DNA of 64,000 nt from Metaphire vulgaris (taxonomy: Eukaryota; Annelida; Clitellata; Crassiclitellata; Megascolecidae): the NCBI GenBank assembly GCA_018105865.1, contig CM030866.1, positions 2,497,691-2,561,690 on the forward strand. The letters run 5' to 3'. Below the pieces are notes generated by a model. That model was given only the letters and a program-made list of their open reading frames with translations. It was not told the DNA's origin and ran no database searches. Position 1 is the stretch's first letter, and every line of letters starts with the position of its first letter. The position numbers and the translations under genes are program-made. Positions 35,598 to 45,938 of this stretch are shown here, piece by piece.

Positions 35598-37954
35598 TGA
35601 TTTTAAGTGGTTTAGGAGGCCAAATAAGCCTGTGTGGTAACCACTGTTGTAACTGCCTTGCATGTCAATACCTTTTACGGGAAGCTTTTGGCACATTTGC
35701 ACAGAATATGTATGGTTTAACAATCACAGGACTCTCAACGAGAGACTCCCATAGTAAAAAGAGACACCCAATCTCCTTTTGAATCTGTGCTTCATGTCTT
35801 AATTATTGCTTCTGTCATAATTAGACTTTGCCTTTCTTAGTTGCCTCTATGTTACTGTTGAGTTCTTGTAGATTAGTTAAACTGCAGCTTAGAAGGATTT
35901 TCTTCTAACCATTAGCAGGGACGTCATTTTGGGGGGCGGGGGGGGGCATTTGCCCACCCCCTGATTTTTAGGGAAAAAATTTTTTCGCCAATGTTTTTTT
36001 TATTTAGTTTTTTTATATGCCCTAAAGGAGTGCTTGACTCAAGTAATCTGTAGTAACTAACCGTGAAAATGACTGACAGGCAATAAAAAAGGTTGTCAAC
36101 TTTTTCGCAAACTTGTAACTTGTCAGGCTGAAAGTGTTTTGCCCCCCCCCCCTGAAAAACGGTGAAATGACGTCTCTGACCATTAGGTTGTGAAAGTTGG
36201 ATGTTTTAAATACTATTTGTACATCATAAAATGATTTTTAAGGCTGTTGTGTGGCTATGTGGATCTTTGATTTTCTGAGTTGAGTTTGACATTTGTAACC
36301 TTTGTTAGTCTTTATACAGTTTCAGATATGATATGATATCATATATTATATTATATGGAATGTAATGTCATTAATGCCATCTTTTTAACAGGAAATTAAA
36401 TTGTACAAGGAACTGGGAGAGAGGCTGGGGATTAGTATCCGTGGAGGTGCCAAAAGCAAAGGTGGACATCCATTGGATAAGACCGATGAAGGGATATTTA
36501 TTTCTCGGGTAAGTCTGCACTGATTTAGTCTCACTTAGGTTATATGGCATTGGATGCTTCTGTGCATTATGAAGTGGCGCTATAGAAGTTCAAGATCGGA
36601 TTGAATTAGACAGACACGAATAAGAGAAGATCATAATTATTGGTTGCTGTGTGACTAACTGGTTTATGCTGAAAATTAAGGAAAATTTTGTGCTGGAGAA
36701 GATGTGGATTAAACAGTTGTCACTGCCCCAGTGATGAGGAAAAATTTGTGTATTTTGAGCTTGTAAATACTGGTATATGTTTTTATATGTTTTTTTTATA
36801 TTATTCTTTTGGGGTAACGTTGTGCTTGGTGCTAGTCTGGTTATTCAGAATTCTGCAATTATTTTTGTCGGTAGATTGAACCTTGTGGAGCAATTGCCAG
36901 AGATGGAAGACTGAAAGTTGGCCAACGAATATTAGAGGTATGCAGCACTATGTGTATAATTAACAACGGCAAGTGCCCATACATACATACATACATACAT
37001 ACATACATACATCCTCCATAAAAATACTTTGCGAATGCCTACCTGGATCTACAACCTTGACCACGATGAATTATGGATTATGGATTTTGCATATATTGAG
37101 CGCTCGTGAATAAGCTGATGCATTGCGCCAGGCTTTTTGGCGGCGCTATAGAAATTTCGTCCTTACTTACTTACTTACATGCTGTGGTTAATCAATCGAC
37201 CAATCGTAAGACTTCTTTAGCACCATTACAATAATGCAGTTGCATCAGTCTGTGATCGCTTCAGATCGTATTAAAAAACCAAGAATAGGTGTGTTTTGAG
37301 GGTTGACCCGAAGGTTGAACATGTAAATTTGTGTCTGTTTTATTAATTACATCTTTACCTTTTTAATTTGAATTGCTGGTTGTTGGGGCCTGAATTTTGG
37401 GATCAAACCCAGTTTGCTGTGCGGTCAGGGATTTGACGCACACCATTGTTCCTATGTTTTGTGAAGTTTTGCTTGTGAATCTATGGACTGGATTGGAGAT
37501 ACAGGCAGGAATACTTACTTGCTTACTTACTTAGCATGGTTTAAAGTGGCTTAGGAGGCATTACTGTCGGCGTGAAGCCACTAAGGGGCACTAACGGGGC
37601 TTGAACCCGCTCCGTCAACCTGCCGCTTCGGCGCATAACCCACTCTGCTATCTTATTTGATGGTCATTCTTCTGTTTAGGTCAATCGACAGAGTCTGCTC
37701 GGAGTCACTCATCAGGAGGCGGTTGAGGTGTTACTCGGTGTCACCGACAAGCTCGTGGTGCTCGTTTGCGACGGCTTTGATGCCGCTTTGCTCCATCGCC
37801 AGGCGTCGGGTGAAACGGCCGATGTGGAAGATTTTCAGCTGAAACCAAACGTAAGAGCATTTCATTGATGGTTTCTGGACTCAATCTGTCAAAAGCGGTT
37901 TCAGATTTGGAATACCAGCAATTAATACCTTAGTTATATGGTGTTATTAAAGTG

Positions 37955-38003
<49 letters not shown>

Positions 38004-38530
38004 GTTATTATTATTATTATTATTGTTGTTGTTGTTGATTTTTATTGTTGATTATTATAGTTAATCATATTTTAATGTCGTTTGCACTGGTAAACTAATA
38101 TGAATGTTTTTTATGAAACTGAAGAAAGAATATGTGTTGCTTTTGCACCGAAACAGAACGCTACAAATATATTTCCTGTTTACAAATGTATTGACTGGCA
38201 AAACAGAGTAGAAATTCTGATATCATGCACAATGTAAAACCGGTTTTATATGCATTGCTCTGAAAAGGTGTTGATGGTGTTTGGGGGGGATTTTGCGGTT
38301 TAACTCGTCCGTGTGGATTCGGGTATTCAGAAATCATGGGTCCAAGAAAGAAAATTTTTTGTAGTGCAAGGGTTGTGGACAAATGGAACAGTTTGGACAA
38401 GATGGGAGTGACAGTTGAAACAGTAAACGAATTCAAAGGCTATCTTGTAAAGCTGGGTTATTGAATGTGGAGAGCAACCACAGTGGTTTTCACACAGGCT
38501 TACTTAGCCTCCTAAAACCACTTTAAATCA

Positions 38531-38572
<42 letters not shown>

Positions 38573-38995
38573 CGTTCTATATTAGTTTGTGGTAAATATT
38601 CAGCATGTTTGATAGCTAGTTATTTGGTTCTGGCTAAGGGTGGTATTAGCAGTGGGATGGTAATATATGTCACCCATTGTCCGGCCGGATACCCTTGACC
38701 AGCGTCTTTAAATGATTTTGATTTGGTGTGCCTTCGGCTGGTGCTACTGGGCATTATGAAGTGGCGCTACAGAAGTTTAAGATTTGGTTAGAAATGAGGA
38801 GGCATTCAGTTAATCTGCAGGCACTGGAATTGCATTCAAAAACTGATAACAGGGTTGAACTTTTGTTAATTATCTGTTTCGATGGACCTCTCATAGTCTG
38901 CCATGATTCGAATACCATCAATAATATTGATGCCTCAGGGTATTATAAATGGTACTATGAAAGTACTTTTTAAAAAATTGTTGTGGTTTCATACA

Positions 38996-39028
<33 letters not shown>

Positions 39029-39047
39029 CTATCTATCTATCTATCTA

Positions 39048-39118
<71 letters not shown>

Positions 39119-40827
39119 GAAATATCGGCTTACTGCGACCTCTCATATTGCAAGCCCAGCTCCTCCAATTTGGCGACTTCTCGGTGCTTTGCAGCTGGGT
39201 CCACAACAGGGGACCCCTGGGACCGCTTTTATTCTGTCTTCCTCTCCAACCCATACTGAAAAGCCTAGCTTCAACACTCACTCTAGGCTACCTTGATGAT
39301 CTGACCTGGGCGGCCCCACCATCGACGTCATGAGCGGACTTGGCAGCAATAGAAAAGGGATGTAAAAATCTAGGATTATCCCTTAACTATGAGAAATGCG
39401 AAGTCATTTGCAAGGGTCCAAAGACAGACACCAACACAGCTATGGACCGATTCCCGCAGACCAGCCAAGAGGACGCCATTTTGCTAGGCGCACCCTTAAG
39501 CACGTCCACCGCTTTTGAAAATGTGATGTCCTGTCGCATTGTGGAGTTGCAGATGGCACTGAGCCGTCTGCCATTAATTCCAAGGCAGGACGCCATTTTT
39601 CTTCTCAGGAGCTCTTTGAGCCATTCTAAGCTCCTGTACTTATTGCGCTGCACCCCTTGTGCTGGTCACCCGCTGCTAGAACGCCGACGCCATCATGCGC
39701 GAAGGCCTTAGTAACATCCTAAATATACAATTTTCTGACAGTCAGTGGCTTCAGGCGACGCTCCCAATCAGGGACGGGGGTCTGGGGATCCGTCGGGTGT
39801 CCATGCTTGCACCTTCTGCCTTTCTGGCTTCAGCTGCAGGCACCCGACCCCTCCAGTCCTCCATGCTTGTGAGGGCATGCCCTAACATCGATTCTCATGA
39901 ATCACAAATCATGGACCAATGGTGTTTCATGAGCCAGCTTCCAGGCCCAACGTCCGGTCAACTTGACAAGCAGTCCACCTGGGACCGTCCGCTCATCCGA
40001 AGGACAGTGACGCCCTGTCCCAAGCCCACCCAGGGCCTTATCATCAAGCCCGACTCAAAGCCGTCTCGGCATGCCACGCCAGCGATTGGCTTCACGCGCT
40101 GCCCATCTCCTCTTGTGGCTTGCGAATGGACGACGAAACCATCAGAATCATCATCGGCCTCCGCCTGGGCGCCAACATATGCGAGAAGCATCTCTGCCCC
40201 TGTGGTGCCCAAGTGCTGGAAGACGGCTCGCATGGGCTATCCTGTCTCCTGGGCCCAGGTCGTACCACTCGCCATGCCACGTTGAACGATCTGGTACAGC
40301 GGGCTCTGGTTAGAGCGGGGGTCCCTTCCATCAAGGAACCGCCTGGTCTTTGCAGATCCGACGGAAGAAGACCAGACGGTATGACCCTGATCCCGTGGCA
40401 AGCCGGACGTAGCCTGGTATGGGATGCAACCGTGGCGGACACAGTCGCCGCCACCTACTTACCATCCACTTCTCTAGCAGCAGGAGCCGCCGCAGAAGCC
40501 GCTGCTGTCAGAAAAACAGCAAAATACCAAAGCCTGACCCCCATGCACACATTCCTGCCAATCGCACTTGAGACGCTTGGCCCCATAAATCAAGACGCCC
40601 TTTGTTTTCAACGAGCTTGACGTCGCTCTTTCTCAGCAATCCGGAGACACGAGAGAAGGAAGTTTCCTCTTCCAACGATTGTCTGTCACTCTGCAGCGAT
40701 TCAACGCCATTGCTTTTCGAGGAACTTTCCCAGACCTCGAACCGGACGAGAGTTAGCCACACAATTTCTTAATGTCTCCGGACACTTTTTTTCATAAGAC
40801 CCTCGGGAATGAAGTACCGAGGGCTTT

Positions 40828-40875
<48 letters not shown>

Positions 40876-41548
40876 ATACATACAACGGTAATACAATAGA
40901 ATATATAGTGTGAAGTTTAAGGTGTTCATAAGTTGCATATTTGAGAGAAATGGCACTTTTAATAAGAGTAATGAGAGTAATGATTATAGAGTAATGTAAC
41001 AAATCCAGGTTGCTGCAAAGTCATGGAAGAAGCTGCCACCAGGAAGACAGTGCACTACCGGTCTGGAATCGTCCGGGTCTTTCCAGGTGCTTCCACCGGC
41101 TTTGCTAAAAACCATCGGTACCAATCCTTTGCCGAAGCGGCTTTGCACGAGGATGCAAGAGTGGGCAACTCTGCCGCAATTTTAGCCGATCTCATTCAAT
41201 TGTCAAAGCTTCCCGCTGGCCAGTCGCTAGCGTACGCACCTGCAGAGGTTGCCGTGGAAACGGGCTATTCCATCCAGGTGACGACAGGTGTCGTAATTGG
41301 TGGCCGTTGCTTAAGTGGTCTTTCCATTCTTTCTGTGGGGTTTTTCCAGCGCTGTGTTCATTCTCCGTGTAGAATCTGAGTTCGTTTTACTTTTGTTTTC
41401 CATTTCGGTGGCTGGGATTATGGTTTGGGATTATTTTCTGTTTTCATCGTATGATTTTCCTTTCCCTGTTGTTGTTTTATTGCTGTTGTTGCATTCTTCT
41501 GCCTGTCAGTTTTATTATTATTATTTATTATCATGGTTATTATTATTA

Positions 41549-41612
<64 letters not shown>

Positions 41613-44153
41613 GAGACAGCTTATATAGTGCTGTATGCATGGAAAACCAAGATCAAGGGCGCCGTGACATGAGTCACCCGTATGAATGATCGAACAGATG
41701 GGTCTTTAGGTTTTCATGAACACCACTGTTGTGTCAGCTTTAGTTACAAAGTCAGGTAGGGTTTTCCGTAAGATTTGGTTGTCTCACGATGCAGATCCAT
41801 CCCCAAATTTGGCTGTTTTAGCCGGTGTGTGGGGGGGACCAGTGGTTGAGCTCGATTGCTGGAACGTAGGAATGTGCGGTGTTCAGTTGAAGTGGATTTT
41901 ATAAATAGCATGGAGATATGATCTGGACAAAGGGGATCGTAAAGTGCTCTGACCGTCAAGAAGCGTCGCTTGGTGGCGATCCGTTCTTGTATTCTCAGCC
42001 AGTGTGACTTGTCTTTGAGAAGCGGTGTTACATGATCTTTCCAATGTTGGGTGAATATATGGCAGGTAGTGATGTTCATAACTGATTGCAACCGATTGAG
42101 TTGTATGATACTGTGGGGGTTTTTTTCATTATTTTTCTTCTCCTTTGTAGATTTAATTTTCTGTTGTTTTATGAGCTTCGGTGTTTCGACTTTGAATGCT
42201 TTTCCATTGTTTATTCTATATTTTGGTGCTTTCCATTATGTGTTTTGATTATTCAAAGAAATCATGATTTTAAAAATATTCCCAAAATGCATAGATTTGC
42301 ATTTAGGATCGATGGCATAGCATAGATCCTATGCATTTCTTTGCCTTGATTGTTGTGACTCAAACTGTCATAACAGCATTAGTAGCAGTAGTAGTAGTGG
42401 ATCAAGTGGCAATAGTAATAATAAAATACATGTAGTAATAATAATAATATGATAACTGGTCATTTACTGGTTGATCAGTTAAAAAATTACCACAGAATGA
42501 TTTGCTGCTTTATTTTACTGAATTGCTCGGTTTAATGGCCCTGGAAACCATTGCATTTAATCTGCAGCAGTGTCCTTTTTGACTGAATTGTCAGGCTTTT
42601 AATTATTTTTATTGATTGCAATGTCTTTTGATTCTTTTTCATGTGCTTGTAATTTACCAGTGTAAATTTGAACCTTTTTCTTTAGTCAGTTGTGTGTGTG
42701 TGTGTGTGTGTGTGTGCATGATGAAATGAGATGAGATGATATATGTGACAATGGATTAAGTCTGAATGCAATAGATTGTGAAATAATTATGATTCTGAAA
42801 ACTGACTAAGTATTTATTATCTAGTCTTTATAATTGATATCTCGACAATGAAATTTGATAGAGGGAATCTATCATAGTCTTTCATCTTAGCACAAAATGT
42901 TCATCCGCAGCACTGTTAATTTTTTAAAGAAAATTTCTAGACACTTAACAGTGCCATGGAGATGCTAGGGCAAGATTATACATATTATGGAGAACAAGTA
43001 CTTTTCAACTATTTCTTAATTGTTTAAATACATTTCTTGTTTCCATTTAGTATTATATTCCTAGGCCCAAATGAAGTCGAAATACTTGACAGTTTATTGC
43101 CTGAGTATGCATTCGTGTGAAACGTATGATTTTGTGTTTACAGCATGATGAAGATCTTACAAAGAGGGAAATTTTTGCTTTCAATGCAAAAAGAAAATTC
43201 TTTGAGAAAGAAATTGAGAGTGCCTTGCCATCTAAGACAGAGCTGGGCAGAAATGGTATGCTTTATTTCTTTCTTTGTTTCTTTCTTTCTTACTTACTTT
43301 CTTTCTTTCTTTCTCATTTGACTGGTCATATTTTCTTGTTATTTTCATATGAATCATTTGCAAAAATGTTAGGCAGGTTCATTCTTGATTGTGTAGTGAG
43401 GTCCTTTAGACTCGAGGCCCTTAGCACCTGGGGCCAGTCTCTTAACCCTATATTGCACTGTGTTGCCTGGTTAACTCTATAGATATTCACTATGCTGCCT
43501 GCAGTTAACATTGTTCAATATAGGGTTAACCATACAGTTCTTATGTCCGTTATGCCACTGGTGTGATCGTGTGTGTGTGTGTGTGTCCATCAGTTCAGGT
43601 TGCTGTTGTCTGCTGGCTTTGACTTTTACCCTGTGATGCAGAATTTATGTTACAGAAATCTGTTATTGACAATGATTTTTGGATATTTAGTTTCCTTAAT
43701 TAATTTACTTTTAGAATTGCAAGCAAGCAGAGTTTAAATATTGTGCATAGTGAATAGGCTATGTTATTTTGATGTATTTATATATTTTTTTAAAAAATGC
43801 CATTGTAGTTTACTTCTGAAAAATTAATCTTTTAGAGATGTTGGAATCAGAGAATAACTTATCTATACAGCAGAGTGAATTCAACTTGCAGCCCATCATA
43901 TCTGATAACAATGCTGTCAACCTAACAAGTACGTTTTGGGAACTTTTATTAGACCAGAATGTCTGTTAGCATTCACATCTACAGGGTGGCACAAAAAACC
44001 CAGGCTATATTAAATGCAAACCTAAATGTGACTAGTCTGTTTTTTTTTACTCCACCCTGTATGTGGTTGTACTAATAACAATGATGTTCATGTCCGTTGC
44101 TTTACACTCCAGAAATATTGCAGATATTATTATTATTATCATTATTATTATTA

Positions 44154-44187
<34 letters not shown>

Positions 44188-44614
44188 AAATATTAGTTGT
44201 CTGAATTTAAATTAATGTTCACTTCTTACTTCAAACAGCAAGCCTTTGGAACTCTGCTTCCTTGGTAAAGCATGTAATGATTAACCCTTAAAACGCCCGG
44301 CATTGAGTATACTCAGTTACATTGCTTATAGTTACAAGGTATCTGGAGTTTTGAGGGTTAAGTTATATGGGTGAGAGTCCTCCCTTTGGCATAAAAAATG
44401 GAACTTTGTGCCACTTTAAAGTAAATCATCTCTCAATAAATTTTATAGAACATCTTACTAACCTGTCAATGAACTTTTTAAATGAGCTTTTGAACTGAGC
44501 CCCGTGTCGTTTAGATATATATCTGTCTTTTCTGTTGTTATAACCACTTAAGTATGTTTATTTGTATTATTTGGAGAGATATTAAGTTGAATATTTTTCT
44601 TAATTATAGGCTGA
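29892..44614 (+). CDS. scrib: Scribble homologue, partial: PDZ2 to C-terminus
   Basis: Fourteen candidate exons: 29892-29951, 30714-30804, 31474-31554, 32159-33195, 33644-33754, 34301-34360, 35120-35234, 36392-36508, 36875-36937, 37680-37850, 41009-41277, 43144-43255, 43836-43928 and 44610 onward (stop 44612-44614). They encode three PDZ domains and a coiled or charged C-terminal part. PDZ4 ([40 protein letters not shown]) is the best match and points to Scribble rather than to Erbin or Lano, which have one PDZ. Scribble is a LAP-family scaffold at the basolateral junction that acts with Dlg and Lgl in epithelial polarity. The leucine-rich repeats and PDZ1 are missing and may lie in or beyond the gap. 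Several exons before 35.3 kb have single-base indels; whether these are sequence errors or true decay is open. Confidence 0.8.
30714..32260 (+). CDS. scrib: Scribble PDZ2, three exons with frame breaks
   Basis: Exon 30714-30804 holds [13 protein letters not shown] and [10 protein letters not shown], the GLGFSIAGG start of a PDZ fold, but in three different frames. An extra T near 30,729, an extra T near 30,757 and a missing G near 30,767 would restore one frame. Exon 31474-31554 is clean ([20 protein letters not shown], then DWIVS). The start of exon 32159 is clean ([18 protein letters not shown]) until an extra T at about 32,210, after which [10 protein letters not shown] closes the domain. 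Introns are in phase 0. RHDEVV is the usual helix-2 signature with His at its start, typical of class I PDZ ligand binding. Confidence 0.7.
31030..31370 (+). mobile_element. L2-like LINE 3' end with ATT tail
   Basis: [14 protein letters not shown] is the usual C-terminus of L2/CR1-type LINE proteins. It is followed by GGTATTAGAATTGGTGC and TATAGAATTGCATAATT, then (ATT)n. Copies at 47,930-48,145 and 50,290-50,497 share this tail. Confidence 0.65.
32262..33195 (+). CDS. scrib: Scribble PDZ2-PDZ3 linker, about 300 residues, frame-broken
   Basis: The exon continues from PDZ2 for about 930 bp to a donor, CTGAG|gtaaga. Coding-like segments appear in successive frames: a Ser/Ala/Cys-rich one (about 32,274-32,550), [26 protein letters not shown] (about 32,540-32,680), [19 protein letters not shown] (about 32,870-32,930) and [15 protein letters not shown] to [16 protein letters not shown] (about 32,990-33,195). 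No single frame is open throughout. The segment is longer than the roughly 50 residues between PDZ2 and PDZ3 in vertebrate Scribble. Exact protein sequence cannot be given. Confidence 0.45.
33644..35234 (+). CDS. scrib: Scribble PDZ3, three exons with frame breaks
   Basis: Exon 33644-33754 starts [16 protein letters not shown] and ends [11 protein letters not shown] in one frame, but the middle (DHPSHP, matching the SDHSSHPFG of vertebrate PDZ3) is in another, with a TGA in between; three one-base losses explain it. Exon 34301-34360 is clean ([20 protein letters not shown]). Exon 35120-35234 reads VNGKDISS, then HMEA, then [10 protein letters not shown] in three frames, consistent with two missing bases. 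Exon ends GAG|ACA at the domain start repeat the junction used for PDZ2. Confidence 0.7.
34157..34256. repeat. (GAT)n microsatellite
   Basis: About 100 bp of ATG/GAT triplets with interspersed AAT, between PDZ3 exons 1 and 2. Confidence 0.9.
34836..34995 (+). mobile_element. SINE with L2-like tail in scribble intron
   Basis: CTACCTGGATCTACAACCTT to GTGCTATAGAAATTT, also present at 37,037-37,172 (ending in (TTAC)n) and in part at 28,081-28,141. Confidence 0.6.
35926..36178. mobile_element. hAT-type MITE (CAGGGACGTCATTTT family) in scribble intron
   Basis: Ends CAGGGACGTCATTTT / AAATGACGTCTCTG with the perfect duplication ACCATTAG. Confidence 0.8.
36392..37850 (+). CDS. scrib: Scribble PDZ4, three intact exons
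   Basis: Exons 36392-36508 (39 codons), 36875-36937 (21) and 37680-37850 (57) are all phase 0 with good splice sites (gtaagt, gtatgc, gtaaga) and no frame break. The carboxylate-binding loop is LGISI with a preceding ELGER. A conserved insertion, [18 protein letters not shown], and the helix [10 protein letters not shown] follow. The last strand, [13 protein letters not shown], is diagnostic for Scribble PDZ4. The exon then enters a linker ([16 protein letters not shown]). Confidence 0.9.
37037..37172 (+). mobile_element. SINE with L2-like tail and (TTAC)n
   Basis: Homologous to 34,836-34,995; ends GGCGCTATAGAAATTTCG then TTAC repeats. The GGCGCTATA tail is typical of SINEs mobilised by L2-type LINEs. 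Confidence 0.6.
37553..37655 (-). mobile_element. tRNA-derived SINE in a scribble intron
   Basis: Minus-strand A box (TAGCAGAGTGGGTTATG) and B box (GGTTCAAGCCC). The adjoining body matches the ATCACATT(ATT)n-tailed elements at 22.5, 35.6 and 38.5 kb. A TTAC-rich tract follows. Confidence 0.5.
38280..38465 (+). mobile_element. LINE C-terminal fragment
   Basis: [20 protein letters not shown] then [11 protein letters not shown] and stop: the usual end of many non-LTR reverse transcriptase proteins (R.VD.WNSLP...VN.FK..L). Confidence 0.6.
38985..39116. repeat. Compound (ACAT)(TATC)(AT) microsatellite
   Basis: Three adjacent tracts directly before the reverse transcriptase remnant. Confidence 0.9.
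39118..40866 (+). mobile_element. Retroelement remnant: reverse transcriptase C-half and zinc-binding tail
   Basis: Starts directly after an (ACAT)(TATC)(AT) tract, in the middle of a reverse transcriptase (GSTTGDP; catalytic YLDD at 39,289-39,300; [22 protein letters not shown]). It continues through a C-terminal region with a CPCG..HGLSC zinc-binding motif (about 40,195-40,245), [37 protein letters not shown] and, after a frame change, [20 protein letters not shown]. Several frameshifts make it inactive. An A-run at 40,828 and (AT)n end it. Similar C-termini occur in reverse transcriptase proteins of amphioxus and cnidarians; I do not assign a clade. It lies inside a scribble intron in the same orientation. 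Confidence 0.7.
41009..41277 (+). CDS. scrib: Probable Scribble exon after PDZ4
   Basis: Bounded by aaatccag and CCATCCAG|gtgacg. At 269 bp it is one short of the 270 needed to keep phase 0 between its neighbours. The start frame ([22 protein letters not shown]) stops inside, and the end frame ([20 protein letters not shown]) is open, so a one-base loss is likely. LPAGQSLAY resembles the LPGQTLHW stretch after PDZ4 in vertebrates. The match is weak and the donor is poor. Confidence 0.45.
41760..42085 (-). mobile_element. CR1/L2-type LINE fragment
   Basis: The minus strand encodes [20 protein letters not shown] and [16 protein letters not shown], matching the DHITPVL..LHWLPV..RI.FK block that follows the reverse transcriptase in CR1/L2-type LINEs. 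Confidence 0.6.
43144..43928 (+). CDS. scrib: Scribble C-terminal exons
   Basis: Exon 43144-43255 ([20 protein letters not shown], then [17 protein letters not shown]) matches the SFRERQKYFELEV region found after PDZ4 in Scribble proteins. It ends in phase 1. Exon 43836-43928 ([19 protein letters not shown]) keeps phase, and joining to 44610 gives Ser then TGA. That makes a C-terminus much shorter than in vertebrates; an alternative last exon further downstream cannot be excluded. Confidence 0.6.
43442..43529. mobile_element. 88-bp TTAA-flanked MITE
   Basis: TTAA + CCCTATATTG ... CAATATAGGG + TTAA, in a scribble intron. Same style as at 19,326, 44,281 and 47,373. Confidence 0.55.
44281..44361. 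mobile_element. 81-bp TTAA-flanked MITE
   Basis: TTAA + CCCTTAAAACGCC ... GGAGTTTTGAGGG + TTAA; 11 of 13 bases pair. Confidence 0.55.
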
Positions 44615-45872
44615 TGACTGGTGCGGATGACAACTGAAGCTGACATACAAACGTTGTTGTGCTTGTCTTTTATATGACGTATTTTGGTCTAAAAGCATTC
44701 GGCTTTAGGCTTTTCTTCGGAGAACACTTCCTTATGAACAGCTAATTTATGTATATGATGCTTTCATTTCTCAGTTTCAATGTTATCAAACGAGTACTGA
44801 ATCTGTGTAGGTGGAGGATCTGGGGAGGGGCACAGGGGCCCTGTCCTCCAAACCTCATTCAAAATGTTGTTTTTTTCTAGTCTCTCATCATGGTACAAAT
44901 CAGAGAAGTTTTAAAGGCATAAATAACTGAGTGTATATTTTCTTCCCCGGCAATAACTTTAGCAGTGTAAGTGGCAAGACAAGGTGCAATGAGGAATGGA
45001 ACACCAAGTGAAATCCTCGATATGCTCCTGTTAATCAGAAGGCTGTTTTAATCAATTAAATGATGAAAATATAATTTGGTATTTAGAGTCAATTTGAATG
45101 CTCTGAGCATTGGAGTGCAGTGAAGAGCCTCGAGCTTTTGTGTGGAAGTCTTGTACGTACGCATATTTTGATGTTGTACATCTGAAGCAAGTCAGATTCA
45201 CTGTTGGTTCGAGGGCATGGAACTTGGGGAAGCATCAAGGTGTTGGTGTTTGGGTTCAGTCTTGTTGGGTATGAGTTCCTGGTGTTGCTGGTGGTGCACG
45301 TTCCTATTTGGGGCATTTGCGGGGCCCCGGGTCATGCACCTTGTGGTTCCCAGTGGCATAACCAGGATTCGAAATAGGGGGCACGTCGACATAATTTTCA
45401 AGTTTTCCCATTGAAAAAGTGTTGACTAGCAAAAAATTGTCACCTTACCAATCTCAAGCATTTTGAACTTCTTTCATTATTCTCACCTCATTCTCATACC
45501 GCCAATACTCCCCCAAATGCTGAACAGTTTTACACAGATCCCACAACCGCTCCTAGGCCGAATAAGAGAGGCTGCTCCCCCGCCCCATGGTGACCAATGG
45601 TGATTACCGTACAGTTAACTTGTATGTGAAACTCGTTTTAAAATATTGAATTACATGTAATTGTAAATATTCTATGTTACTGAAGTGTTAGATGGCATTC
45701 AATGAAAAGGCAGATAAATTGAATGACTTCTGTATACATGTATACATATACAGTGCATATATTTGTATTATTTTGACTTTGTGTGTTTTAATAGCCATGC
45801 GTGAATTTGCATTGATATTTTAATTTAGTACTTTTGTCTTTTGACACAAGGTGTGTAGTATTATTATTTTTA

Positions 45873-45938
<66 letters not shown>

